Shown here: in pieces, positions 17,141-25,434 of the stretch
Layout: each line of letters begins with the position of its first letter
Position numbering within the stretch: the stretch's first letter is position 1
Assembly: GCF_039536245.1 (NCBI RefSeq)
Contig: NZ_BAAAYN010000029.1
Location: forward strand, 52,878 to 116,877
Reading direction: 5' to 3'
From: Cryptosporangium minutisporangium
GTDB lineage: Bacteria > Actinomycetota > Actinomycetes > Mycobacteriales > Cryptosporangiaceae
DNA length: 64,000 nucleotides
Notes under the pieces: model-generated
What the model was told of the DNA's origin: nothing
The model's input: the letters and a program-made list of their open reading frames with translations, nothing else
The model's database searches: none
Position numbers and translations under genes: made by a program

Positions 17141-18937
17141 ATGCGGGAACGGGTCAGCGCCGAATCGGGGCTGCGCGGCGCCGCGGAGCGGTTCGGTCCG
17201 CATCCGTCGGTGATCGCCTCCGGTCGGGCCATGGCACGGTTCTCCGCCGTCTGTTACCTGACCGGCGGACTGGTGGGGTTCCTCACCGCCTGGCTGGTTC
17301 CGGCCTGGGAGGAGCGCGCCGCCGCGTTGATCGTCTCCGCGATCGCGCTGATCAGCGGCGTTCTGCTGGCCGGGTACGGCGCCAGGTTGTCGATCCGGGC
17401 TTTCTACTTGCTGGTGTTCGCGACGATCGGCGTACTGGCCGTGCAGCTGTCGACCCAGCGCGGCCACGCGGAGGCCACCGCGGCGGCTCTGCTGCTGCCT
17501 CTGCTCTCGATGTTCGTGCACGCGTTCTTCGACCGTCGCGCCACGCTGCTCGCCGACGCGGGCATCCTCGGGCTCATCGCGGTCGCCGAGTTCGCCTGGC
17601 AGGCGTTGCCGGTCGCGATCGCCGCGACACTGGTGTGCGTCAACACGGTCGTGGCGGCGGTCACCGGGTGGCTGGTGCGGGCCGCGGCGGAGGCCGAGAC
17701 CGACCTGCTGACCGGCCTACCGAACCGGCGTGGACTGGTCCGCGCGCTACGGACCGCGCTCGCGGACTGCGACGGCGAGCCGCTCACGCTGGCGCTGCTC
17801 GACGTCGAGCAGCTCGTCGACACCGCCGCCGCGCGGCGCGGACCGGCCGCCGCCGATGAACTGCTGTACACGCTGGTCCGCGCCTGGGTGGCCGAGGCCG
17901 GACCCACGACGCTGATCGCCCGGTACGGCGACGCCTCGTTCGCCGTGCTAGTGCGTGGCGGTGTGAGCGCGACGACGGCGCTGCTCGCGCGGCTCCGTGC
18001 CGCTGCGAGCACCGCGGGCGGCTTCCCGGCAGGCACCGCGGGGCACCGGCCCGGCGACAGCCTCACGCTGCTCACCGGGCACGCCGAGTCCGCGCTGCTG
18101 GAGGCCCGCCGGGTGGGTGGCAACCGGACGGTGCACTACGAGGACACCGCAGGCGTCACCTCCCAGTTGACCGCCGCGCTGACCGCGGGTGAGTTCGCCG
18201 TCGTCTACCAGCCGATCGTCGACGCGGAGTACGGCCGCCTCACCGGCGCCGAGGCGCTCGCGCGGTGGATCCGGCCCGGCTTCGGGTCGGTCCCGCCGAG
18301 CGAGTTCATTCCGGACGCCGAGCGCAGCGGGTTCATCCGGGTGCTGGACCGCTGGGTCCTCCGGACGGCGTGCCGGACCGCGGCGTCCTGGCCCTCGGAC
18401 GTGCCGTCGAAGGTGACGGTCAACGTCTCCGGCCAGGAGCTGGACCAGCCCGACTACTACGAGCAGGTCGTCACCGCGCTGGAGGACGCCGGGCTCCCCG
18501 CCGACCGGCTCGTCCTGGAGGTCACCGAAAGCACGCTGGACGCCGAGTCCGCGGCGGCGCTGGAGGTGCTGCGGCGGCTGCGCGGCCTCGGCGTCCGGAT
18601 CGCGATCGACGACTTCGGCACCGGGTACTCCTCGCTGAGCCGGCTACACCGCCTCCCCGCGGACATCCTCAAGATCGACCGATCGTTCGTCGCCGAGTTG
18701 CGCCCGACCGACCAGGAGGCCCCCGTCATCGCCGCGATCACCGCGCTGGCCAGAACGCTCGGCCTGCGTACCGTCGCCGAGGGCGTCGAGGAGCCCTACC
18801 AGGCGGCCCTGCTGCGCCGGTACGGGTGCGACGAGATCCAGGGCTGGCTGTGCGGCCGCCCCGGCGACGGTGACCTGGTCGGCGCGGCGCTGGCCGGGCC
18901 GCACGTCGTCGCGCAGGTTCTGGCGGGCAACCGATGA
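17141..18937 (+). CDS. Membrane-bound c-di-GMP phosphodiesterase with degenerate GGDEF domain (GGDEF-EAL)
   Basis: A 598-residue membrane protein. Residues 30-180 hold about six helices that probably sense a signal. The GGDEF domain that follows has lost its active site: the loop reads RYGDASF instead of GGDEF (near 262), so it should not make c-di-GMP. The EAL domain is intact: GAEALARW (near 369), NVSGQELD, LEVTEST, DDFGTGYSSL, KIDRSFV and AEGVEE. It should hydrolyse c-di-GMP to pGpG. I chose the ATG at 17141 because it follows GGGAGAG and precedes the first conserved sequence. ATGA overlap with the next gene indicates co-translation with a cyclase. Confidence 0.9.
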   Translation: MRERVSAESGLRGAAERFGPHPSVIASGRAMARFSAVCYLTGGLVGFLTAWLVPAWEERAAALIVSAIALISGVLLAGYGARLSIRAFYLLVFATIGVLAVQLSTQRGHAEATAAALLLPLLSMFVHAFFDRRATLLADAGILGLIAVAEFAWQALPVAIAATLVCVNTVVAAVTGWLVRAAAEAETDLLTGLPNRRGLVRALRTALADCDGEPLTLALLDVEQLVDTAAARRGPAAADELLYTLVRAWVAEAGPTTLIARYGDASFAVLVRGGVSATTALLARLRAAASTAGGFPAGTAGHRPGDSLTLLTGHAESALLEARRVGGNRTVHYEDTAGVTSQLTAALTAGEFAVVYQPIVDAEYGRLTGAEALARWIRPGFGSVPPSEFIPDAERSGFIRVLDRWVLRTACRTAASWPSDVPSKVTVNVSGQELDQPDYYEQVVTALEDAGLPADRLVLEVTESTLDAESAAALEVLRRLRGLGVRIAIDDFGTGYSSLSRLHRLPADILKIDRSFVAELRPTDQEAPVIAAITALARTLGLRTVAEGVEEPYQAALLRRYGCDEIQGWLCGRPGDGDLVGAALAGPHVVAQVLAGNR

Positions 18938-20535
18938 CCGGCGCGACGAGCCTAGCCGCCCGGGAGCCGGGCGGCACCGCGCCGGAAGCGATCGTGCGCC
19001 TGCTCCGCGCCGACCGGGCGCTGCAGTGGGCAGCCCTGCTCGGCGTCGCTTGGCTGGCCCTGTACGCGGTGCTCACCTGGCGCAGTCAGGACGACGCCGA
19101 GCTGGCCCGATTCACCGCGAACGTCCTGTACCTGCTGCCGGTGGTCGTCGCCGCGGTCACCGGCTGCCTGGCCGCCCGGCGTCGCGGGCGCGGCAACCGG
19201 ACCGGCCGGGCCTGGGTGGTGTTCGCCGCCTCCGGCCTGCTCTGGCTCGCCGGTGAGCTGGTCTGGAGCTACCAGGCGTACGCCGCGCCGGACGCCGACA
19301 CGTACCCGTCGCCCGCTGACGTCTTCTACATCCTGAGCGGCTTGCTCATCCCGGTCGGTCTGCTGGTGGCGTTCGGCCGGGCCGGTCGGCCCGGGAGCCG
19401 ACGGGCGACGCTCGACGTCCTGCTGGTCGCGCTCGGCCTGGCGACGCTGGGGTGGGAGCTGCTCGTCGCACCGCAGCTCGACGACAGCAGCGGCTTCGAC
19501 CGCCTGATCACGGTCGCCTACCCACTCACCGACATCGCGATCCTGGTGTGCCTGGTGTCGCTCGGCCTCTCCGGCCACGACCGCCTTCCGACCTCCGTCC
19601 GGCTCGTCGGCTGGGCCTACCTGGTGTTCGCGGCGACCGACTGCGGTTACTCGTACCAGACGATCAGCGACAGCTACGGCGACGCCAGCTGGCTGAACAT
19701 CGGCTACCAGCTGAGCGCGATCACGCTGGCGATCGGCGGCATGGTCGCGCTGCGGTACCCGGAGGCGGAGGCGGTTCCGGCGGTGCTCGGCCGGGACCTC
19801 ACGATCGTCCCGCTGCTGGTGGCCGCGGCCGCGGCCTGGTTCGTCGTCGCGGTGCAGATCGCCGAGGCCGGACTTCCGTTCGTCCCGGTGGTGGTCGCCG
19901 CCGTGATCGTGGCCGGGCTGCTGTTCCGGCAGCTGATGGTGACCCGCGACCGTACCCGGCTCGCCGCCGAGCTGCGGGACGCGCTGGCCGAGCAGGCCCG
20001 GTTGGCGGTGACCGATCCGCTGACCGGGCTGCACAACCGGCGCCACCTCCAGGAGGCGCTGGACCTCGAGGTCGCCAGGGCCCGCCGGTCCGGGGCGCCG
20101 CTCAGCCTGGTCGTGCTCGACATCGACCACTTCAAGCAGGTCAACGACGCCTACGGGCACGCAGCGGGCGACGCGGCACTGGTGCAGACCGCCCGCCGCC
20201 TGGGTGCGGTGGCGCGAGCCGGGGATGTGATCGCCCGGCACGGCGGGGAGGAGTTCGCCTGGCTGCTGCCGGACACGTCCGGTGAGGGCGCGGCCGAGCT
20301 CGCCGAGCGGCTCCGTGCCGCGCTCGCCGGAACCCCGGTCGACCTGCCGGAGAGCGGCCCGGTGGAGATGAGCGGGTCGCTCGGCGTCGCGACGCTGCGG
20401 GCGCCGGACGACGGTACGGCCCTGATGCGGGACGCCGACCGGGCGCTGTACCGGGCGAAGGAGCACGGCCGGAACCGGGTCGAGGTGGCGTCGGACGACC
20501 GGTTCACGGTGCCGACCGCGGTGCCCGCCGGCTGA
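18934..20535 (+). CDS. Membrane-bound diguanylate cyclase (GGDEF)
   Basis: A 533-residue protein with about ten membrane helices (residues 28-345) followed by a GGDEF domain. The active-site loop is GGEEF (near residue 436), the substrate-binding segment DIDHFKQVNDAYGHAAGD is complete, and RAGD five residues before the loop is an intact inhibitory I-site, so product feedback is expected. It should make c-di-GMP from GTP. The start overlaps the stop of the phosphodiesterase gene, giving a two-gene unit that can set c-di-GMP both up and down. Confidence 0.92.
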   Translation: MTGATSLAAREPGGTAPEAIVRLLRADRALQWAALLGVAWLALYAVLTWRSQDDAELARFTANVLYLLPVVVAAVTGCLAARRRGRGNRTGRAWVVFAASGLLWLAGELVWSYQAYAAPDADTYPSPADVFYILSGLLIPVGLLVAFGRAGRPGSRRATLDVLLVALGLATLGWELLVAPQLDDSSGFDRLITVAYPLTDIAILVCLVSLGLSGHDRLPTSVRLVGWAYLVFAATDCGYSYQTISDSYGDASWLNIGYQLSAITLAIGGMVALRYPEAEAVPAVLGRDLTIVPLLVAAAAAWFVVAVQIAEAGLPFVPVVVAAVIVAGLLFRQLMVTRDRTRLAAELRDALAEQARLAVTDPLTGLHNRRHLQEALDLEVARARRSGAPLSLVVLDIDHFKQVNDAYGHAAGDAALVQTARRLGAVARAGDVIARHGGEEFAWLLPDTSGEGAAELAERLRAALAGTPVDLPESGPVEMSGSLGVATLRAPDDGTALMRDADRALYRAKEHGRNRVEVASDDRFTVPTAVPAG

Positions 20536-20572
20536 TCGAATCCGCTCACCGGGGTGTGGCACGCTGCGGCAC

Positions 20573-21130
20573 ATGGCGATCGTCCACGACACCACCCTGG
20601 TCCCGTCCAAGCTCGAACTGCTCACCGAGTGGCTGCCGCGGCAGCCGTGGTACGTCGGCAGCGGCACCCTTGACCTCGCCCGCGCCGGGGGTTTCCGGCT
20701 CGACGACCCGGCCGGGGAGGTCGGGATCGAAGTGATGGTGGTGACCGACATCGCCGGGTCCGAGGTCGTCAGCTACCTGGTGCCGCTGACGTACCGGGGT
20801 GCCCCGCTGCCCGGTGGCGAAGCCGCGTTGGTCGGCACCAGTGAGCACGGTGTCCTGGGGAAGCGGTTCTTCTACGACGCGCCGGCCGACCCGGTGTTCC
20901 GGGCGGAGCTCCGCGCGCTGGTACGCGGCCAGACACAGGCGCAGGCACAGCGCGAGAGCGACACGCCCGATCCGACGGTGCTGGTCGGCGCCGTGCCGGA
21001 CGCCGCCGACGTCGAGGTGGTACGGGTGCTGGTGGCCTCGGACGCCGTGCCGGCGCCCGGCGAGGTCGCGGTGCCGTGGCAGCTTCCCGACGGCCACCGC
21101 GTCCGCGGAGTGGTGGCGCGCGCGTCCTGA
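20573..21130 (+). CDS. Maltokinase N-terminal cap-like domain protein
   Basis: A 185-residue cytoplasmic protein that opens with AIVHDTTLVPSKLELLTEWL, the signature of the N-terminal cap domain of actinobacterial maltokinases. The kinase domain itself is absent. Stand-alone copies are common in actinobacteria and are often annotated as CG0192-related; their role is unknown. No trehalose or glycogen gene is adjacent. It lies 37 bases after the cyclase gene, so it may share that transcript. Confidence 0.8.
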   Translation: MAIVHDTTLVPSKLELLTEWLPRQPWYVGSGTLDLARAGGFRLDDPAGEVGIEVMVVTDIAGSEVVSYLVPLTYRGAPLPGGEAALVGTSEHGVLGKRFFYDAPADPVFRAELRALVRGQTQAQAQRESDTPDPTVLVGAVPDAADVEVVRVLVASDAVPAPGEVAVPWQLPDGHRVRGVVARAS

Positions 21131-21142
21131 GGGGGTCGCGAC

Positions 21143-21157
21143 GGTCGGCAGCCGACC
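21143..21157. terminator. GC-rich hairpin between convergent genes
   Basis: GGTCGG and CCGACC flank CAG in the 31-base gap between the cap-like gene and the convergent methyltransferase gene. No T-run follows. The placement suggests a bidirectional terminator, but the stem is short. Confidence 0.4.
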
Positions 21158-21161
21158 CGGA

Positions 21162-21986
21162 TCAGCCGATGCGGCCGACGCCGCCGAAGAGGTAGACCTC
21201 GGGCTCGGCCTCGCCCGGGTCGGGCCGCCAGCGCGAGCACGAGACGACGCCCGGCTCCAGCAGCTCCAGCCCGTCGAAGAAGCGCTCGAGCTCGACCCGG
21301 GTCCTGGCCCGGATCGGGGTGCCGCCCCGTTCGGTCGTCTCGCGCATCACCCGGAGCATCGGCTCGCCGTGGATCTCCGCGGTCGAGTGGGTGAGGACCA
21401 GGTGGCTACCCGGGGGGAGAGCGGCGACCAGCCGGGCGACCGCGGGGTAGGCCTCGTCGTCGTCCATGATGTGGTTGACGACGCCGAGCAGCATCAGCGC
21501 GATCGGCCGGTCGAGGTCCAGCGTCCGCTCCGCCGCGGCCAGGATCGCGGCCTGGTCGCGCAGGTCGGCCTCCACGTAGTCGCTGGCACCCTCCGGCGAG
21601 CTGACCAGCAGCGCGCGGGCGTGCACCATGACCAGCGGGTCGTTGTCGACGTACACCACGCGGGCGGTCGGGTCGAGCGACTGGGCCACCTCGTGGGTGT
21701 TGTCGGCGGTGGGCAGACCGGTGCCGACGTCGAGGAACTGGGTGATCCCGGCCTCGCGCACCAGGTACCGGACGACCCGCTTGAGGAACGTCCGTTCGGC
21801 CCGTGCGCCGACCGGGATGTCCGGGATGTGGGCGAGGACCTCGTCGCCGGCGGCGCGGTCGACCGCGAAGTTGTCCTTGCCGCCGAGCCAGTAGTTCCAG
21901 ATCCTCGCGGAGTGCGGAACGCTGATGTCGATCTTGGTGTCGGCGGGAAGGCCGGTCTCCTCGGACATGCCGGTCTCCTCGGTCAC
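21162..21986 (-). CDS. SAM-dependent methyltransferase of the DUF574 type
   Basis: Class I methyltransferase-like protein of the large actinobacterial DUF574 family. Characteristic segments are SARIWNYWLGGKDNFAVDR, a Rossmann-type SAM-binding motif FLDVGTGLPTADNTHEVAQ and VVYVDNDPLV. The physiological substrate of this family is unknown. I take the GTG at 21986 as start because a TATAGT box ends six bases upstream, the spacing of a leaderless transcript; an in-frame ATG at 21968 preceded by GAGGAG is the alternative. The two starts are separated by an 18-bp duplicated codon block (EETGMSEETG). It faces away from an XRE/DUF5753 regulator, a frequent pairing. Confidence 0.88.
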   Translation of the reverse strand: MTEETGMSEETGLPADTKIDISVPHSARIWNYWLGGKDNFAVDRAAGDEVLAHIPDIPVGARAERTFLKRVVRYLVREAGITQFLDVGTGLPTADNTHEVAQSLDPTARVVYVDNDPLVMVHARALLVSSPEGASDYVEADLRDQAAILAAAERTLDLDRPIALMLLGVVNHIMDDDEAYPAVARLVAALPPGSHLVLTHSTAEIHGEPMLRVMRETTERGGTPIRARTRVELERFFDGLELLEPGVVSCSRWRPDPGEAEPEVYLFGGVGRIG

Positions 21987-21998
21987 GGGGCCACTATA
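21987..21998 (-). promoter_or_regulatory. Probable -10 box of a leaderless promoter
   Basis: On the minus strand TATAGT (21998-21993) is followed by GGCCCC and then the GTG start codon. This places the expected transcription start at the first base of the codon. No clear -35 element is visible. Confidence 0.45.
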
Positions 21999-22062
21999 GA
22001 CGCGGGCCGTGGAGTCGAGTGTGGAACGGCCCCGGGTGACGCTCCGTGCACGGTCTAAGCTC

Positions 22063-22081
22063 ACGTCCGTCATCCGGACGT
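22063..22081. promoter_or_regulatory. Inverted repeat upstream of the XRE/DUF5753 regulator
   Basis: ACGTCCG and CGGACGT flank TCATC, about 54 bp upstream of the regulator's start and 77 bp from the divergent methyltransferase gene. The perfect 7-bp arms in a divergent promoter region suggest an operator, possibly for the DUF5753 regulator itself. Confidence 0.5.
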
Positions 22082-22134
22082 AAACACTGTTCAGCGGAGC
22101 GACGGCCCCGCACGACGACCAGGAGACGCCCACG

Positions 22135-22989
22135 GTGGACGGGCCGACCGCGCGCCGCCTGCAGGTCGGTGCACAGCTACGGCAGCTACGGGAGGGGCGC
22201 GGGCTCACCCGGGCGGAGGCCGGCTGGGCGATCCGCAGCTCCGAGTCGAAGATCAGCCGGATGGAGCTCGGCCGCGTCGGCTTCAAGGAGCGCGACGTCG
22301 TCGACCTGCTGCGCCTCTACGGGCTGGACGGCGGGGACGAAACCGCGCGGCTCCTGACGCTGGTGCGCGAGGCCAACGCGCCCGGCTGGTGGCACGCCTA
22401 CCAGGACGTACTCAGCCCGTGGTTCCAGAACTACCTCGACCTGGAGCAGGCGGCCGAGCTGATCCGCACCTACGAGGTGCAGTTCGTGCCCGGCCTGCTG
22501 CAGACCGCGGCGTACGCGCGGGCGGTGATCAACCTCGGGCACGGCTCGTGCCTGCCGGCGGAGGTCGAGCGGCGGGTCGAGCTGCGGATGGCCAGGGCGA
22601 CGATCCTCGGCCGACCGGATCCGCCGCTGCTCTGGGCGGTGCTGGACGAGGCGGTGCTCCGGCGGCCGATCGGCGGGGTCGACGTCCTGCGCGAACAGGT
22701 CGAGGCGCTGCTGCGCGCCACCGAGCTGCCGAACGTCCGGCTGCAGGTGATCCCGTTCGGCGCGGGTGGCCATCCGGCGGCCGGGGGCGCGTTCAGCATC
22801 CTGCGCTTTCCGCACCCGGACCTGTCCGACGTCGTCTACGTCGAGCACCTGACCACCGCGCTCTACCTGGACAAGGCCGAGGACGTCGACCTGTACGCGG
22901 CGGCGGTCGGCCAGCTGTTCATCGAGGCCGAGCCGCCCCAGCGGACCCCGGACATCCTGCGCCGCACGCTGCGCGACCTGGGCGGCTGA
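22135..22989 (+). CDS. XRE-family regulator with DUF5753 domain
   Basis: A 284-residue regulator. Residues 8-70 form an XRE helix-turn-helix (LRQLREGRGLTRAEAGWAIR, SSESKISRMELGR). The rest is the DUF5753 domain, recognised by WFQNYLDLEQAAELIRTYE, FVPGLLQTAAYARAV and VVYVEHLTTALYLD. This architecture is widespread in actinobacterial development and is usually paired with a small DUF397 protein; none is seen here, but a DUF574 methyltransferase gene is divergent. It starts with GTG at 22135 after AGGAG. Confidence 0.92.
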   Translation: MDGPTARRLQVGAQLRQLREGRGLTRAEAGWAIRSSESKISRMELGRVGFKERDVVDLLRLYGLDGGDETARLLTLVREANAPGWWHAYQDVLSPWFQNYLDLEQAAELIRTYEVQFVPGLLQTAAYARAVINLGHGSCLPAEVERRVELRMARATILGRPDPPLLWAVLDEAVLRRPIGGVDVLREQVEALLRATELPNVRLQVIPFGAGGHPAAGGAFSILRFPHPDLSDVVYVEHLTTALYLDKAEDVDLYAAAVGQLFIEAEPPQRTPDILRRTLRDLGG

Positions 22990-22994
22990 CGGGC

Positions 22995-23663
22995 TCAGTT
23001 CGCGGAGCCGCCGGTGGCCAGGCGCATCAGGTCGGAGTCGAGGTCGATGGTCAGCTCGGTGCCGCCCGCGCTCCCGAACTCGTGCTGGTAGCTCTTCCAC
23101 GACGCACCCCGGATCTCGTCGGCGAACCCGCTCTCCATCAGCACGACGAGCTCCAGAGCGGCCCGGTCGACGCGCTTGTTCAGCGCGGGGTCGTTCCAGT
23201 CCTCGGTCGAGGCGAACAGCGACGTCGGCACGGTGGTGGTCCGCAGGTAAGCGAAGAGCGACCGCAGCTGGTCGTCGATGACGAGCGCGTGCCTGGCCGT
23301 GCCCGCGGTCGCCGCGAGTACGACCGGCTTCGCGATCAGCAGGTCGTTGTCGAGCACCTGGAAGAACGAGGTGAACAGACCGCTGGCCCCGGCCTTGTAG
23401 ACGGGCGTGCTCGCCACGATGCCGTCGGCCTCGCCGAGCGCGGTGATCGCGGCCTGCAGCTTCGCCCCGACCAGCTGGGAGACCATCGCGGTGGTGATCT
23501 CGGTGGCGAGCTGCCGGAGGTCGATCACCTGCACGGTCACCGAGTTGCCCCGCCGGGCCGCGAGCGCGCCGATCCGCTGCGCGGTGCGGTCGGCCAGCAG
23601 CCGGGTCGACGACGGGTCGCTGGTGCCGGCGGTGACGACCACGACCGAGAAGTTCTTGTTCAT
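22995..23663 (-). CDS. FMN reductase, partner of the luciferase-like monooxygenase (CE1759 family)
   Basis: NAD(P)H-dependent FMN reductase of the flavodoxin fold, 222 residues. The N-terminal phosphate loop (VVVTAGTSDPSSTRLLADR) and STPVYKAGASGLFTSFFQVL are typical. It should supply reduced FMN to the luciferase-like monooxygenase two genes upstream; the CE1758 monooxygenase / CE1759 reductase pairing is an established actinobacterial gene pair. Its ATG overlaps the MarR stop (ATGA), so the three genes form one operon. Confidence 0.9.
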   Translation of the reverse strand: MNKNFSVVVVTAGTSDPSSTRLLADRTAQRIGALAARRGNSVTVQVIDLRQLATEITTAMVSQLVGAKLQAAITALGEADGIVASTPVYKAGASGLFTSFFQVLDNDLLIAKPVVLAATAGTARHALVIDDQLRSLFAYLRTTTVPTSLFASTEDWNDPALNKRVDRAALELVVLMESGFADEIRGASWKSYQHEFGSAGGTELTIDLDSDLMRLATGGSAN

Positions 23664-24082
23664 TTCGGGATCTCCGCGAGCTTTCTGCCGAGGGCTTCGA
23701 GTTGGTGCAGTTCGTCGGCGGTGAGCCGGGACCGCAGTGCGCGGCTCACGCCGCGGGCGTGTTGGCGTCCGATCCGGCGCTGGAGGTCCCGGCCGGCCGG
23801 AGTGAGCGAGAGCCGGACCCCGCGCCCGTCGGCGGGGTCCGCGCACCGTTCCACGAACCCCCGCTCGACGAGGCGATCGACCAGGCGCGACAGGGCCGGC
23901 TGGCTGAGCAGGACGTGCCGGTGCAGCTCGCCGATGCGCAGCGGGGCCGGGCACTTGGACAGCGTGTAGAGCACGTCGTACTCCCGCATGGAGAGGCCCT
24001 GCCAGACGTCCTCGGCTGCGAACTGCTTCATCAGCCGGGCGTGGGCTTCGAGCAGGGCCTCCCACGCTCCATTCGCGGTCAT
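23660..24082 (-). CDS. MarR-family transcriptional regulator
   Basis: A 140-residue winged-helix regulator. The recognition region reads IGELHRHVLLSQPALSRLVD and the wing RCADPADGRGVRLSLTPAG, both typical MarR. It sits between the monooxygenase and its reductase and overlaps both (one base with the former, four with the latter), so it is co-expressed with them and probably represses the operon. A CATG-rich inverted repeat upstream of the monooxygenase gene is a candidate site. Inducer unknown. Confidence 0.92.
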   Translation of the reverse strand: MTANGAWEALLEAHARLMKQFAAEDVWQGLSMREYDVLYTLSKCPAPLRIGELHRHVLLSQPALSRLVDRLVERGFVERCADPADGRGVRLSLTPAGRDLQRRIGRQHARGVSRALRSRLTADELHQLEALGRKLAEIPK

Positions 24083-25254
24083 CAGCCGACCTGGACCTCT
24101 TCGGTGTCCTGGTACGGGGAGCCGCCGGTCACGTTGTCACCGCGGTTCGCGTTCGGGCGCGGCTGGCGCGGCGGCTGGTCGCCGTACTTGGCCTTCACCA
24201 GGCTCTGGTGCGTCGGCGCGTCCGGCACCTCCGGGTCACGCTTGGCGGCCAGCTCCTTGCGGAGGACCGGCACGACCTCCCCGCCGAGCAGCTCCAGCTG
24301 GTTCAGTACGGACTTCAGCGGCAGGCCGGCGTGGTCGATCAGGAACAGCTGGCGCTGGTAGTCACCGAAGTGCTCGCGGAACGTCAGCGTCTTGTCGATG
24401 ACCTCCTGCGGACTACCGACGGTCAGCGGCGTCTGCTCAGCGAAGTCCTCCATCGTCGGCCCGTTGCCGTAGACCGGTGCCTCGTCGAAGTACGGCCGGA
24501 ACTCCTTCACCGCGTCCTGCGACCGCTTGGCGATGTACGCCTGGCCGCCGAGGCCGACGATCGCCTGCTTCTCGGTGCCGTGGCCGTAGTGCGCGTACCG
24601 CTGGCGGTAGAACGAGATCAGCCGCATGTAGTGCTCCTTCGGCCAGAAGATGTGGTTGGCGAAGAAGCCGTCCCCGTAGTAGGCGGCCTGCTCGGCGATC
24701 TCCGGGCTGCGGATCGAGCCGTGCCAGACGAACGGCGGCACGTCGTCGAGCGGCCGCGGCGTGGACGTGAAGCCCTGCAGCGGCGTCCGGAACTTGCCCT
24801 CCCAGTCGACGACGTCCTTGCGCCACAGCCGGTGGAGCAGGTTGTAGTTCTCCAGGCCGAGCGGCAGGCTCTGCCGGATGTCCTGGCCGAACCACGGATA
24901 CACCGGGGCGGTGTTGCCACGCCCGAGCATCAGGTCCATCCGGCCCTTCGACAGGTGCTGGAGCATCGCGTACTCCTCGGCGATGCGCACCGGGTCGTTG
25001 GTCGTGATCAGCGTCGTCGACGTGGTGACGACCAGCTTCTCGGTGAGGGCGGCGATGTGCGCGAGCAGCGTCGTCGGCGACGAGGAGAAGAAGGGCGGGT
25101 TGTGGTGCTCGCCGATCGCGAAGACGTCGAGCCCGACCTCCTCGGTCTTGCGGGCGATCCGGACGATCGCGTCGATCCGCTCGGCCTCGCTCGGTGTCCG
25201 ACCGGACACCGGGTCGCGAGTGATGTCGCTGACCGAGAACACCCCGAACTGCAT
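24082..25254 (-). CDS. LLM-class flavin-dependent monooxygenase (CE1758 family)
   Basis: Luciferase-like, FMNH2-dependent monooxygenase of 390 residues with the TIM-barrel segments VGLDVFAIGEHHNPPF, LVVTTSTTLITTNDPVRIAE and DLMLGRGNTAPVYPW. First gene of the operon with MarR and the FMN reductase that should feed it reduced flavin. The C-terminal about 40 residues (NRGDNVTGGSPYQDTEEVQV) are a charged tail seen in this subfamily. The substrate of the CE1758 group is unknown; oxidation of small organosulfur or carbonyl compounds is only a guess. Confidence 0.92.
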   Translation of the reverse strand: MQFGVFSVSDITRDPVSGRTPSEAERIDAIVRIARKTEEVGLDVFAIGEHHNPPFFSSSPTTLLAHIAALTEKLVVTTSTTLITTNDPVRIAEEYAMLQHLSKGRMDLMLGRGNTAPVYPWFGQDIRQSLPLGLENYNLLHRLWRKDVVDWEGKFRTPLQGFTSTPRPLDDVPPFVWHGSIRSPEIAEQAAYYGDGFFANHIFWPKEHYMRLISFYRQRYAHYGHGTEKQAIVGLGGQAYIAKRSQDAVKEFRPYFDEAPVYGNGPTMEDFAEQTPLTVGSPQEVIDKTLTFREHFGDYQRQLFLIDHAGLPLKSVLNQLELLGGEVVPVLRKELAAKRDPEVPDAPTHQSLVKAKYGDQPPRQPRPNANRGDNVTGGSPYQDTEEVQVG

Positions 25255-25312
25255 GGCCGTCTCCTTGCCTCAGGCTGTACCGGACGAGGCTTTGCGGTCC
25301 GCCACGGTCAGT

Positions 25313-25334
25313 CATGTTCATGCGTTTGCATGCA
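25313..25334. promoter_or_regulatory. CATG-containing inverted repeat upstream of the monooxygenase operon
   Basis: CATGC (25319-25323) and GCATG (25328-25332) flank GTTT, and TGCATGCA at 25327-25334 is itself a palindrome; another CATG lies at 25313. The cluster is 60-80 bp upstream of the operon start and suits a MarR-type operator. The assignment is inferred from position. Confidence 0.45.
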
Positions 25335-25434
25335 CCAGAACCCCGCGGGGAGGCGGGCTATTCCGGTCGAGGTGAGACGCGCGCCACGGCGCTGGCGCCG
25401 CCGGGGCGCGGGGGGCCCCGGCGGCGGGATTCGG

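Noticed and set aside
20573..21130. Complete maltokinase
   Set aside because: Only the N-terminal cap domain is present; the kinase domain and its motifs are absent.
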